A DNA stretch of 17,029 bases from CBDCKR01 sp964572045 (GCA_964572045.1 CAZNEI010000047.1:1-17029), one strand, 5' to 3'; numbered from the stretch's first letter, positions 7,801 through 15,700 are shown. Notes: generated by a model from the sequence alone, not told the origin. A program made the numbers and translations.

Positions 7801-9758
7801 GGGAATGCGTGAAGCGACATTTCAGGGAGCGGGGGAAGAACATTCAGGCGGAGCCGTTCACCGTCGTGGGGATTGGGGACATGAGCGGAGACGTCTTCGG
7901 CAACGGGATGCTCCGTTCCACCCAGATCAAGCTCGTCGCTGCTTTCGATCATCGTCACGTCTTCATTGATCCCGATCCGAATCCGGAAGCCTCCTTCAGG
8001 GAGCGACAGCGCCTCTTCGCTTTGGAGGCGTCCAGCTGGGACGATTACGATCGTGGGTGTCTCAGCCCTGGGGCCATTATCGTGTCCCGGGGGGCCAAGG
8101 AGGTCGATCTTACCCCCGAGGCCTGTACGGCGCTTGGCCTTCCTGATACGGTGAGCGCGCTGGACGGAGAGGCCCTGATCCGGGCGGTGCTTCGGGCCCC
8201 CGCAGAGCTTCTCTGGAACGGCGGGATCGGGACTTACGTGAAGGCTGCCTTCGAGTCCCATGTCGACGCGGGGGACCCGCAAAACGACGCCGTCCGGGTG
8301 AACTCGGATGAGCTCCGAGTCCGAATCGTGGGGGAAGGCGGCAACCTGGGTTTCACGCAGAGGGCGAGGATCGACTTCGCTCTGCGGGGCGGACGACTGA
8401 ACACCGACGCTCTCGACAATTGCGGCGGGGCGGATCTCTCCGACCGTGAAGTCAACCTCAAGATCCTACTCAGGCATCCGGCGCGCAGGGGCACATTGAG
8501 CAAGGAGGACCGAAACCAGCTCCTTGGGGAGCTCACCCACTCCGTCGCAGGGTTGGTCCTGGCCGACTGCGAGTGCCAGAGTCTTGCGATCTCACTGGAC
8601 GAGCTGCGGGCGAAAGAGGGGCCGGACGACTTTCGCGACCTCATGTCCGCACTGGAGAAGAAGGGCGGCCTAGACCGTCTTGCCGAGCATCTGCCCACTT
8701 GGGAGGTATTGGTGGACCGGCTCGAGATGCACGACCGCTCGCTTTCGCGTCCCGAACTCTGCGTGTTGCTCGCCTACGCTAAGATGCAGCTCATGAGCGG
8801 GCTGTTGAAGAGTGGGCTCCCCGATGACCCGGCCACCGGAGGCTACCTCCTGCACTATTTTCCCGCCGCCGCCGTAAGGGCTGCTGGCCAAGAGGGCCTG
8901 CAGCAGCACCGGCTTCGCAGGGAGATCGTCGCCTGTCAGCTGACGAACGACTTGGTGGGGCTCATGGGAGCGACCTTCGTGCATCGCGTGTCTGGGGATA
9001 CGGGACATGGGGTAGCTAGAGTGGCCCGCGCGTGGCTTGTCGCAGCGCGCCTCGCAGGGCACCACGATCTCATTCGGAGAATCAGGGTCGCCGAGGGGGA
9101 GTTCTCGTCAAGGGTGGCCTACCGTTGGTTGCTGGGGTTTTCCCGGGTTCTGGAGAGAACCGCCCGCTGGTTGCTCGAGAACGTCGCGAGTCACCGCAGC
9201 ACGACCGCGCTGATTGGCGAGAATCGGGAGAAGCTTGAAGGCCTTCGGAGGAACTTCGGGGACATTGTCGTTGGCGAGGACAGGATCGTGTATGAGCACC
9301 GGGTGGCCGAGATCGAGAGGCACGGTACGGAGCCGGGCTTGGCCCGAATGCTCATTACCCTGCGCTTCCTCGACCAGCTGCTGGAGATTCTCCGGGTGGC
9401 CCGGGAGACCGGATCGGCGCCCCTCACGGCGGGCCGGGCGTACTACAGGGTGGCCGAGTCACTTCACATTGCGTGGCTCAGGCACGCGATCTTCGAATCC
9501 GCCTCGGAGGACCGGTGGGAGCAGCGGGCGGTGTTGGCGATGGCTGCGGACCTGAGCCGAGCCCATTCGTCGCTTACTAGGCTCGCTCTTGGTTGCGAGG
9601 ACGGAGGAGCGCCGTATACGAACACGGCTGAGTACGGTCGCTTTCGAAAGCTGATGGAGGAGGTTCGGGGCGAGGAGTCGATGTCCCTGTCAGGTCTCTC
9701 AGTGGTTGTTCGCCTGGTTGCTGCGATGGCGGAGCGGGCCAAGGAGCCCACTGCCTAG
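4872..9758 (+). CDS. gdhB: NAD-specific glutamate dehydrogenase, large (about 180 kDa) class
   Basis: This 1628-residue protein has the full length of the Bac_GDH class (about 1600-1650 residues). It oxidatively deaminates L-glutamate to 2-oxoglutarate and ammonium with NAD+, normally a catabolic reaction. The first 700 residues or so are the family's regulatory N-terminal region with ACT-like segments. The catalytic core contains GGIRYSDRPYDFRTEILG near 831 and QMVKNAVIVPAGSKGGY near 853-869. The nucleotide-binding part has GDMSGDVFGNGML near 1002, and GEGGNLGFTQRARID near 1153 followed by NCGGADLSDREVN. The C-terminal part is the helical domain of the class. The frame is uninterrupted. The ATG at 4872 matches the usual N-terminus, but no good ribosome-binding site precedes it. 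It ends 15 bp before the convergent beta-barrel gene. The symbol follows the Pseudomonas class name. Confidence 0.96.
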   Translation: MSDTSEATVRRLRQESPTVDAVCRQLVREVSSDEAELVVSFAELFLSKATRKFLEKRSVDALARLVLGAWRFLQRCRPGQVDVEVFNPDVDNEGWYAPVTVLRTHISERPFIVDSLREFLHTQDLAIEHLIYPVIQVERSEDGEVTAVRPSREGGPKESLVHCEVARVADPELQNYLGDEASARLQDVVRATDDFQPMIRAVNRVVAELAERMDGLAEIRGELAEIQAFLRWLRDGGFVFLGYRVYDLVDVEGGKAIVVEPGSGLGVLRNEATSSYAEPVLVSDLKPGLRELVERGPHLIISKTNALATVHRLARMDYIGVKKISRDGRVLGERRFVGLFTSKAYSEKAENIPIVRRKLELILENSAAAEGSHDYKEIKAIFSSMPKEELFVSSVEQIRDEVQIVLTSHHAGGVHVVVQEDPLRRGVSVLIIIPKDRFSGEVRRVLEQALVQRLHGEVLNYHLALGEGGQARLHFYMAAPGEKIVALESHDLETLVRELIRSWQDRVRSGLENVRSPDEARRLAHRYGESFSPEYRAATEPAVAVQDILELEAMLADNHTVSISFSPGSAEEEGGATTELKLCLCGERLILSDFMPILENAGLRVIAVVPYEIKGKDAPDSIIYSFSVQDSNGRPLDVERHGTRLAEAILAVRLGDATNDRLNALVLLAGLSWREVDILRAYVGYAFQLGVVPSRESLPSALVGYPNIARVLLEIYMAKFDLEGPAKRKDREAIVEELRGVFLRRMKSVTLLTDDRALRRMMMLLDATVRTNYFRNGGSSPTRRSGGVPYISFKVSAKALRDLARTKLLYEVWVHSSRMEGVHLRGARVARGGIRYSDRPYDFRTEILGLVNTQMVKNAVIVPAGSKGGYVTLRAVTHPAHMSDEAREQYKTLIRGLLDLTDNLDHEGNVIPPEHVVCWDKPDPYLVVAADKGTAQYSDVANGVAAEYDFWLGDAFASGGSRGYDHKTVGITAGGAWECVKRHFRERGKNIQAEPFTVVGIGDMSGDVFGNGMLRSTQIKLVAAFDHRHVFIDPDPNPEASFRERQRLFALEASSWDDYDRGCLSPGAIIVSRGAKEVDLTPEACTALGLPDTVSALDGEALIRAVLRAPAELLWNGGIGTYVKAAFESHVDAGDPQNDAVRVNSDELRVRIVGEGGNLGFTQRARIDFALRGGRLNTDALDNCGGADLSDREVNLKILLRHPARRGTLSKEDRNQLLGELTHSVAGLVLADCECQSLAISLDELRAKEGPDDFRDLMSALEKKGGLDRLAEHLPTWEVLVDRLEMHDRSLSRPELCVLLAYAKMQLMSGLLKSGLPDDPATGGYLLHYFPAAAVRAAGQEGLQQHRLRREIVACQLTNDLVGLMGATFVHRVSGDTGHGVARVARAWLVAARLAGHHDLIRRIRVAEGEFSSRVAYRWLLGFSRVLERTARWLLENVASHRSTTALIGENREKLEGLRRNFGDIVVGEDRIVYEHRVAEIERHGTEPGLARMLITLRFLDQLLEILRVARETGSAPLTAGRAYYRVAESLHIAWLRHAIFESASEDRWEQRAVLAMAADLSRAHSSLTRLALGCEDGGAPYTNTAEYGRFRKLMEEVRGEESMSLSGLSVVVRLVAAMAERAKEPTA

Positions 9759-9773
9759 TTTCCGTTCGCGCTC

Positions 9774-10466
9774 CTAGGAGATCAACAGTGCGATCGTCAG
9801 GCTCCCCCCTCCTAGGTCGGAGGCGACCCAATTGGGCAAGTCCTGAACGCCCAGAACCATGCGGTACCCGGCTCCGAGCCCGAGGAGGAGTCCTCCCTTG
9901 GTGCGTACCTGTACCACTACGTCCGGCTCAAACACCATGAAGTTGTCGACGCCGAGCTCGTTTCCCACCGGTACGGCGCGCACCTCAGCGTTTCCCGCGC
10001 CCAACAGAAGGCGCCCCTTGACCGACACCGGACCGTGCGTCTTGAATCGATACCCGAAGAGGAGACCCCCGTAGCCCATTCGCAGATCAGTCCCCAAGTT
10101 TGACCCGGACTCAACAAGGCCTACGGGTCTCAGCAGACCCGCGCCGGCCACGCCCACCGAGAGATGCCAAGGGAGGTGAAGATTGGCCTCGCCACCGAGT
10201 ATGGGCTCGACTCCGCCCTTGATCTTGGTGCCACGCAAGAAGGGCCCGATCGAAGCCGTTATGGCATGGTCCGACGCGTTCTCGTCCGAGTCCTGGGCTT
10301 GGAGTCCGCCGATCCGAGGCCACAATACGAGGGCGGAAAAGAGTTCGAAGGCAAGCAGTGGTCTGGAGTGGAATGCCTTGAGGGGTATCGGAATCTCCTC
10401 GGGCCACGGTCGGGTCAAACGGTTTCTTGGACCGATTGAAACAAGGTACACGTACCCTCCCCTCAA
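9774..10466 (-). CDS. Secreted, probably outer-membrane beta-barrel protein of unknown function
   Basis: I do not recognise a named family. The open frame is 230 residues from a TTG at 10466. Residues 31-57 form a convincing signal peptide ending in GGLQAQ, with cleavage likely before QDS. The mature part is a run of alternating Gly/hydrophobic segments (for example LSVGVAGAGLL, GGLLFGYRF, GRLLLGAGNAEV, GGLLLGLGAGYRM) and ends in SLTIALLIS, as expected for a small eight-stranded barrel. The first 26 residues are an implausible extension before a signal peptide. In-frame alternatives are GTG at 10451, just after a GGGGAGGG site, or an ATA at 10388 placed 6 nt after a perfect GAGGAG. The gene is convergent with the glutamate dehydrogenase and divergent from the YbjN-like gene. 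Confidence 0.62.
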   Translation of the reverse strand: MRGGYVYLVSIGPRNRLTRPWPEEIPIPLKAFHSRPLLAFELFSALVLWPRIGGLQAQDSDENASDHAITASIGPFLRGTKIKGGVEPILGGEANLHLPWHLSVGVAGAGLLRPVGLVESGSNLGTDLRMGYGGLLFGYRFKTHGPVSVKGRLLLGAGNAEVRAVPVGNELGVDNFMVFEPDVVVQVRTKGGLLLGLGAGYRMVLGVQDLPNWVASDLGGGSLTIALLIS

Positions 10467-10674
10467 GGAACAGGGCGCCCCTCTCGGGTCTGCCTATAGC
10501 ACGTAATCCCGACGTAGCACCGATCTACAGGGTCTCTATGTGATTTCCTTGGAAGGAGATAGCTGAGTCTGACGGCTAAGCGACTCCGCAGAGGCTGGAG
10601 GAGTGCCTGCGATCTGTCGACTTCACCGAATGCGAGAACGTACAGCGACGCGTGGTGGGGTCTGATTGTCCGGC

Positions 10675-10716
10675 TTGCGAAGACCGCGTTGCGAAGACTG
10701 CGTTGCGAAGACGAAG
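10675..10716 (+). repeat. Three tandem 14-bp repeats (TTGCGAAGACNGCG)
   Basis: Three head-to-tail units occupy 10675-10688, 10689-10702 and 10703-10716. The first two differ by a single C/T and the third diverges in its last four bases. A partial TTGC follows, and the ATG of the YbjN-like gene lies 7 nt after the third unit. Since 14 is not a multiple of three, the array is unlikely to be coding. It could be a leader, a binding array or recent slippage. Confidence 0.7.
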
Positions 10717-10723
10717 TTGCCTC

Positions 10724-11146
10724 ATGGCTGAAATCACATCGTTGATGGCACTGGTCGAGCGTATTCTCGATCACCTTGAGGACGGCACTCTACGAGTTGG
10801 GTTCGAGGAGCCGATCCAGCGGGGGTCCGCTTCGGGCTTCACCGGGGTGGTGAGGCAGTCTGAAGGCCCCGAGGGTCTAGTGCTCGTTGTTCGCCTCTCC
10901 ATCATGCGGGTCCCAACCGACAGACGCGCCACCTTCATGGACCGGATTCTTAGGCTCAATCACAAGCTGTTGGGGCGAGCAGCGTTTTCGGTGGCTGGGG
11001 ACGGGATCGTGTTTCTCACTGCCGGCCGTCCGGTAGAGGACATCGATCCGGGAGAGGTCATCGACCTCATTCTGTGGACCTCGGAGCAAGCCGATCACTT
11101 CGATGACGTCCTGTTATCGGAATTCGGCTACGAGCATGAGCTATGA
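10724..11146 (+). CDS. Small YbjN / type III secretion chaperone-fold-like protein
   Basis: This 140-residue acidic cytosolic protein starts at ATG 10724. The frame is open to a GTG at 10652, but that stretch encodes a repeat-derived arginine-rich tail and is probably untranslated. The layout is an N-terminal helix (LMALVERILDHL), strand-like GFTGVVRQSEGPEGLVLVVRLSIMRVP, then a helix FMDRILRLNHKLLGRAAFSVAGDGIVFLTAGRPVED (given here in part as FMDRILRLNHKLLG), and a C-terminal acidic helix with SEQADHFDDVLL. This order and the NHKLLG-AFSV-DGIVFL pattern resemble YbjN/CesT-like proteins, which act as small binding or chaperone modules. Its TGA overlaps the next gene's ATG as ATGA, so the two are probably translationally coupled. 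Family assignment is by pattern only. Confidence 0.62.
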   Translation: MAEITSLMALVERILDHLEDGTLRVGFEEPIQRGSASGFTGVVRQSEGPEGLVLVVRLSIMRVPTDRRATFMDRILRLNHKLLGRAAFSVAGDGIVFLTAGRPVEDIDPGEVIDLILWTSEQADHFDDVLLSEFGYEHEL

Positions 11147-12231
11147 CCAACCCCCCGGAAAGAGGGGTCAAGCCTGAGGCGTCGGATCGGATGAAGAGCT
11201 CGATGGTGCGGATGTCGGGATATTATCTCATCCTCGTCCTCGCTTCCGGCGTCCTCCTGTGGGCGTTTCCATGGCTCACGCAGGCCATTGCCCGGTCCCA
11301 AGGAGAGGGCGTCGTCGGAGATGCCATCACGGAGACGTTCGGCGGCGTGCCACTCACCGGAGTAGAAGTCGCCCAAGGTTGGGAGGGTTTGGCTGTCGAG
11401 GCGATCTCGTTGCTCGGCGCCCTCGCAATCATGATCCCGGTGGCGTGGACGTACATTATCATCAAGAGGAGCGTGGGCTATCATCAGTCGGTCGTGCACG
11501 CCCTCATCATCCTTCCAGTGGCCGTCACGGGCATCGTGATCGTTGTAAAGACCAGCGTGGCCCTGGCCTTCAGCCTTGCAGGGATCGTGGCAGCCGTCCG
11601 ATTCCGAACTACGCTAGAAGATACAAAGGATGCCGTGTACATCTTTCTGGCGATCGGTGTAGGCCTGGCGGCCGGTGACCACCGCCTCGGAACCGCCCTC
11701 GTCGCCTCTATCGTCTTTAACGTCGTCAATCTGATTCTCTGGAAGATCAAGTTCGGAAACATCTATGTGGACCAGCTTGGGCGCACGAGCGGTTTGGCTC
11801 TGGGAGATGTTGTCGCGGGCCCTGAGTCTGGCAGGACCGCGCTCGCCTTTGGGGACGAAGCGCTCCGGACGGCGATGGCGCAAACGGACCTGCAGGAAGT
11901 GGCCCACCGGGTAGCGCGGGTCGACCGCTACCTCGATGCCGAGACCGACATCCACAAGGAGAAGAAGCGATACCACATCCTGCTCGTTTACACGGAGTCG
12001 GCGGGGGATGTCCAGCAGGTGGTGGACCGCGAGCTTGGCGCGATGGCGATACGCTGGCGCCTAGCGGAAATCGTTCCTGGGGAAGGCGGGATCTTTATCC
12101 TGGAGTACCTCGTTCGGCTCAAGGATCACGTCCCGGCGGGTGTATTGCTGGATGCCATTCGCCGGAATGGTGGAGAAGAGGTGAGGGCCGCTGAGCTGCG
12201 GTCGCTCCGGGGTCTGAAAAAGAGGAGCTAA
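11143..12231 (+). CDS. DUF4956 integral membrane protein
   Basis: This 362-residue protein has a membrane part at about residues 24-200 and a soluble C-terminal part. Helices are visible near 24-46, 86-107, 118-134, 137-153, 164-178 and 184-201. The stretch ALAFSLAGIVAAVRFRTTLE at 140-159, followed by TKDAVYIFLAIGVGLAAG at 161-178, is the signature of DUF4956. The family has no settled biochemical role and often accompanies VTC-domain polyphosphate polymerases and CotH proteins. The last 90 residues (from YHILLVYTES near 276) look like a beta-alpha-beta ferredoxin-like or ACT-like regulatory domain. The ATG at 11143 overlaps the stop of the upstream YbjN-like gene by 4 bp, and the next gene starts 6 bp after the stop. 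No VTC gene is in the window. Confidence 0.8.
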   Translation: MTNPPERGVKPEASDRMKSSMVRMSGYYLILVLASGVLLWAFPWLTQAIARSQGEGVVGDAITETFGGVPLTGVEVAQGWEGLAVEAISLLGALAIMIPVAWTYIIIKRSVGYHQSVVHALIILPVAVTGIVIVVKTSVALAFSLAGIVAAVRFRTTLEDTKDAVYIFLAIGVGLAAGDHRLGTALVASIVFNVVNLILWKIKFGNIYVDQLGRTSGLALGDVVAGPESGRTALAFGDEALRTAMAQTDLQEVAHRVARVDRYLDAETDIHKEKKRYHILLVYTESAGDVQQVVDRELGAMAIRWRLAEIVPGEGGIFILEYLVRLKDHVPAGVLLDAIRRNGGEEVRAAELRSLRGLKKRS

Positions 12232-12237
12232 TCGGCC

Positions 12238-13299
12238 GTGTGGAAATCCGCTGTTGTCATCCTCACTCTGGTTGGTGGGTCGCTGGCCGGCTCGTCAGCA
12301 TCAGCCGGGCTCGACTCGGGGAGCCAAGCGGTCCGTACCTCCGGAACGCTTCCTCCGCTCTTTGCCTCGCACGATGTACTCGAACTCACGCTCGGGACGG
12401 ACTTCGGCCGACTGAAGAGAGATCGCAGGGAGGACAGCGAGTATCAGTCCGGTGTGCTCACCCTCGCAGCGGACGACGGCTCCACTCGGCAGATTGAGCT
12501 CAAGGTGCGAACGCGGGGGAGGTTTCGGCTCAAGGCCTGTCGCTTCCCCCAACTCCGGCTCAATCTACCGAAACGGGAGCTTCGGGGGACTGTCTTCGAT
12601 GGCCAAGACAGGATCAAGCTCGTAACGCACTGCCGGCAGGGGCATGGAGACGAGCAGAACCTGCTTGAGGAGTACCTGGTTTACCGGACCTACAACGTGA
12701 TCACCGACCTGAGCTTTAGGGTCCGCCTGGCACGCATCACCTACGTGGACACGAGCGGCGAGGACGATCCCACGACACGCTATGCCTTCTTCATTGAGGA
12801 AGAGGACGCGATCGCGGAGCGCGTGGGCGGAATGATCCTGCGTTTGAATCAGGTGCACCCCGAGCATTTGAGTGCGCGCGAGTCGGCGCGCATGGCCCTG
12901 TTCCAGTACATGGTCGGGAACACCGACTGGTCGATGGTCTTCTTCCACAACGTGGAACTCCTGCGAACGCCGGAGAACCTCCATGTCCCCGTACCCTACG
13001 ACTTCGACTGGGCAGGGCTGGTATCACCCTCCTACGCAAAGCCAGACGCAAGTCTCGGCATCCGGAGCGTTCGGCAGAGGCTGTACCGGGGGTTTTGCCG
13101 TCCCGAAGTCGATTTCTCGGACCTCTACCAAGAGTTCCTCGCGCGCCGACCTGAGCTTGAGCGACTCTACCACGATGTCGAGGGGCTTGAGGAGGACGAG
13201 AGAGAGGACGCTCTGATGTACCTGAGCGAGTTCTACGAGATCATCGGATCTGAGAGCCTTGCAAGGCGCCGGATCGAAGAGTCCTGCAGGAGGACTTGA
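12238..13299 (+). CDS. Secreted CotH-like (atypical protein-kinase fold) protein
   Basis: This 353-residue protein starts at GTG 12238, ten bases after a GAGGAG site that sits inside the end of the upstream gene. Residues 1-23 are a signal peptide ending ASA. The mature protein follows the CotH layout: an N-terminal beta-rich part with VRTRGRFRLKACRFPQLRLN at 90-109, FDGQDRIKLVTHC at 120-132, NLLEEYLVYRTYN at 141-153, and an FFIEEED motif at 185-190. The catalytic-type motif GNTDWSMVFFHN at 227-238 follows, then YDFDWAGLV at 254-262. In CotH kinases the GNxD-N and DFD acidic residues bind Mg-ATP and catalyse protein phosphorylation; all are present here. The protein may act in the periplasm or at the cell surface, with the DUF4956 protein as membrane partner. 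Its substrate is unknown. Confidence 0.7.
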   Translation: MWKSAVVILTLVGGSLAGSSASAGLDSGSQAVRTSGTLPPLFASHDVLELTLGTDFGRLKRDRREDSEYQSGVLTLAADDGSTRQIELKVRTRGRFRLKACRFPQLRLNLPKRELRGTVFDGQDRIKLVTHCRQGHGDEQNLLEEYLVYRTYNVITDLSFRVRLARITYVDTSGEDDPTTRYAFFIEEEDAIAERVGGMILRLNQVHPEHLSARESARMALFQYMVGNTDWSMVFFHNVELLRTPENLHVPVPYDFDWAGLVSPSYAKPDASLGIRSVRQRLYRGFCRPEVDFSDLYQEFLARRPELERLYHDVEGLEEDEREDALMYLSEFYEIIGSESLARRRIEESCRRT

Positions 13300-13460
13300 C
13301 CGAGTTGTCCCTGATGGCCGAAGGTGGTCAAGTCCGCCAGCACCACGGAAGCTCTGGCAGTTCCCCTCCGCGAGCGCCCCCGGGGTCGGAGGTTCTCCGC
13401 TGTCGCATATCGATCTCCGGTGGCGACGGACAGGGGCTGACTCACAGACGTAGGCGCCAG

Positions 13461-15573
13461 ATGACGAAGGTCGCGTCACTACCGTTTCTTGCGCTCGGAG
13501 CTCTCGTTCCATCACTGACCGGGCAGGAACTCGTTAGCTACAGCCTGCGGCAGGCCGCGGCGGGGCGCGCGCCGTACGAGCGAAGCTGTGCGGAATGCCA
13601 TCTGGCCGCCTTGGAGGGCTCGGCGGAGGCCCCCGAGCTGGCGGGAGCGAGCTTCCGCGCATACTGGAGTGGCCGACCCGCCAGAGAGCTTCTCGAGATC
13701 GCCGCCTCGATGCCCCCGGACGCCGAAGGCTCACTCTCCCCCGAGGTGTACGCCAACATCGTAGCGTACATTCTTTCGCGGAACGGTTTCTTGCCGGGTG
13801 ACCGGAGGCTGGCTCTCGACGCCTCAGGCACATTGTTGGGCGGGACGGGCGAGCGCCTCTTGCTCGCCGACACCGGCCCCGGTGCCATGACGGAGCCAAG
13901 TGAAGGCCGGACACCCGGAGGCACGGTGACGCATGTGGAGGTCACCGACTTCAAGCCCGTGACGTCGGTCGAACTCGCCGATCCTCCGCCCGAGGACTGG
14001 CTGATGTACAGGCGTACGCTCGACGGATGGGGTTACAGCCCCCTAGACCAGATCAACCAGACGAATGTCCACGAACTGCGCCTCGCCTGGGTGTGGGCGA
14101 TGGAGGATGGCGTCAACCAACCTACGCCGTTGGTGAGGGACGGTGTCTTGTACCTCACGCACCCGATGAACACGATCCAAGCGCTGGACGGTGGCTCGGG
14201 GGAGCTCTTGTGGGAGTATCGGAGGGAGTTCCCGGCGGGATTCCGAATCGGATTCTCGCAGCTCCGCTCGATCGCGATCTATCAAGACAAGCTTTATGTG
14301 CCTACGAAAGATGCTTCGCTCGTGGCCCTCGACGCGCGGACGGGCGATGTCGTCTGGGAGGCTCGCCTCGCCGATCACCGCCAGGGATACACGAACGTCG
14401 CTGGCCCCATCGTTGTACGCGGCAGAGTCATCAACGGAATCAACGGTTGTACTCGGTTTTTTGAGGAGTCGTGCTTCATCACGGCGCATGACGCGGATAC
14501 CGGAGAGGAGCTGTGGCGTACCTTTACGATCGCCCGCCCCGGTGAGTTTGGGGATGAGACTTGGGGAGAGGTTCCCTTTGCGCTCCGCGGGGGCGGCGAC
14601 GCGTGGATCACGGGCAGCTACGATCCTGAGCTCGATCTGATCTACTGGGGCACTGCTCAAGCAAAGCCCTGGGTCTCGACGAGCCGCGGCATGACGACCG
14701 AGGACGCGGCGCTCTATACGAACTCAACTCTGGCACTCGACCCAGACGATGGCCGCATCGTTTGGTATCGCCAGCACGTGCCTGGAGAGTCACTCGATCT
14801 TGACGAGGCGTTCGAGCAGATTCTGATCGATCGGGGCGAACGGCGTCTTCTGTTCACGATCGGCAAGCATGGCATTCTCTGGAAGCTTGACCGGACGTCC
14901 GGTGAGTTTCTCGGCCACAAGGAAACCGTCTACCAGAACGTTTTTGAGGCCATCGACACCCGCACGGGCGCTGTAACGTATCGAAGAGACATCCGCGAGG
15001 CCGGCATCGGGGACTGGGTCTTCGCGTGTCCCAGCACGGCGGGAGGGCACAACTGGCCCGCGGCAGGCTACAGTCCCGAAGCGCAGGCCCTCATCATCCC
15101 ACTCAGCCAGAGCTGCCTCAACATCTCCGGTCGGGAAGTGGAGCTCACACTCGGTGCGGGTGCGACGGGGGCGAGTAGGAGTTGGCAGGAGATGCCCGGG
15201 ACGGACGGCAACCTGGGCAAGCTTGCCGCTTACGATGTCGACTCCATGAACGAGCTCTGGAGCGTCGAGCAAAGGGCGAGCTTCTTGACAGCGGCTCTGC
15301 CGACTGCCGGTGAGGTTGTCTTTGCCGGTGACGTCGACCGGTACTTCCGAGCCTACAACGTGCGTACCGGACAGGTCCTCTGGGAGACTCGCCTTGGCAC
15401 GTCCGTGCAAGGCTTCCCTGTGTCGTACGCGGTCGACGACCAGCAGTACATCGCTGTCTCGACCGGCGTCGGGGGGGGGCAGCCCGAGGCACGTCCCGCG
15501 TCTCGTATCCCCCGATATCCACCACCCACGCGGGGGCAATGCTCTCTACGTTTTCAATCTTCCATCCCGCTGA
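13461..15573 (+). CDS. Haem c-containing PQQ-dependent dehydrogenase, frameshifted near the 3' end
   Basis: This is a periplasmic quinoprotein alcohol/sugar dehydrogenase with its own electron-accepting cytochrome c domain. It has a signal peptide at residues 1-20, CAECH haem-binding at 43-47 and a candidate axial Met84. The eight-bladed propeller begins near 175 with MYRRTLDGWGYSPLDQIN, followed by repeated W-docking segments such as ALDGGSGELLWEY. GSYDPELDLIYWG carries the likely catalytic Asp388, and the expected nearby vicinal Cys pair is replaced by Cys330 and Cys338. As sequenced, the frame leaves the family pattern at a run of nine G (15471-15479) and continues to a TAA at 15720-15722. 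With one G fewer, it ends normally in GGNALYVFNLPSR at 15573, giving 703 residues. The ATG at 13461 is chosen for the signal peptide; the frame is open to 13296. The natural substrate is unknown. Confidence 0.88.
15471..15479 (+). other. Run of nine G at a frameshift site
   Basis: The codons GVGGG of the dehydrogenase are read through this homopolymer. Dropping one G restores the family C-terminus in the adjacent frame. It may be a sequencing or assembly error, an inactivating slip, or a phase-variable tract. Confidence 0.8.
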
Positions 15574-15700
15574 CCCGGTGGCCCCATGCCATCCAGCTGG
15601 GCGACGATGAGCTGTGCCTTCACCCGGCCTTCCGCCGGTCCCGCGATGTTGTCTGCTGCATGAACCCGACTATGCGGGATTTGCGGCGCTTCCTGCCCGC

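Noticed and set aside
7161..8282. Long minus-strand open frame (373 codons) inside the glutamate dehydrogenase gene.
   Set aside because: It is antisense to the most conserved catalytic part of a clear gene, and its protein is low-complexity and unlike any family I know; a typical high-GC shadow frame.
10575..10610. Possible small RNA or tRNA-like folding (CACTCC/GGAGTG arms) between the barrel and YbjN-like genes.
   Set aside because: The stem is only about five base pairs and no tRNA or known RNA-family features are present.
15624..15638. CCGGC-CTTCC-GCCGG hairpin downstream of the PQQ dehydrogenase.
   Set aside because: Only a 5-bp stem in GC-rich sequence and no T tract; not enough for a terminator call.
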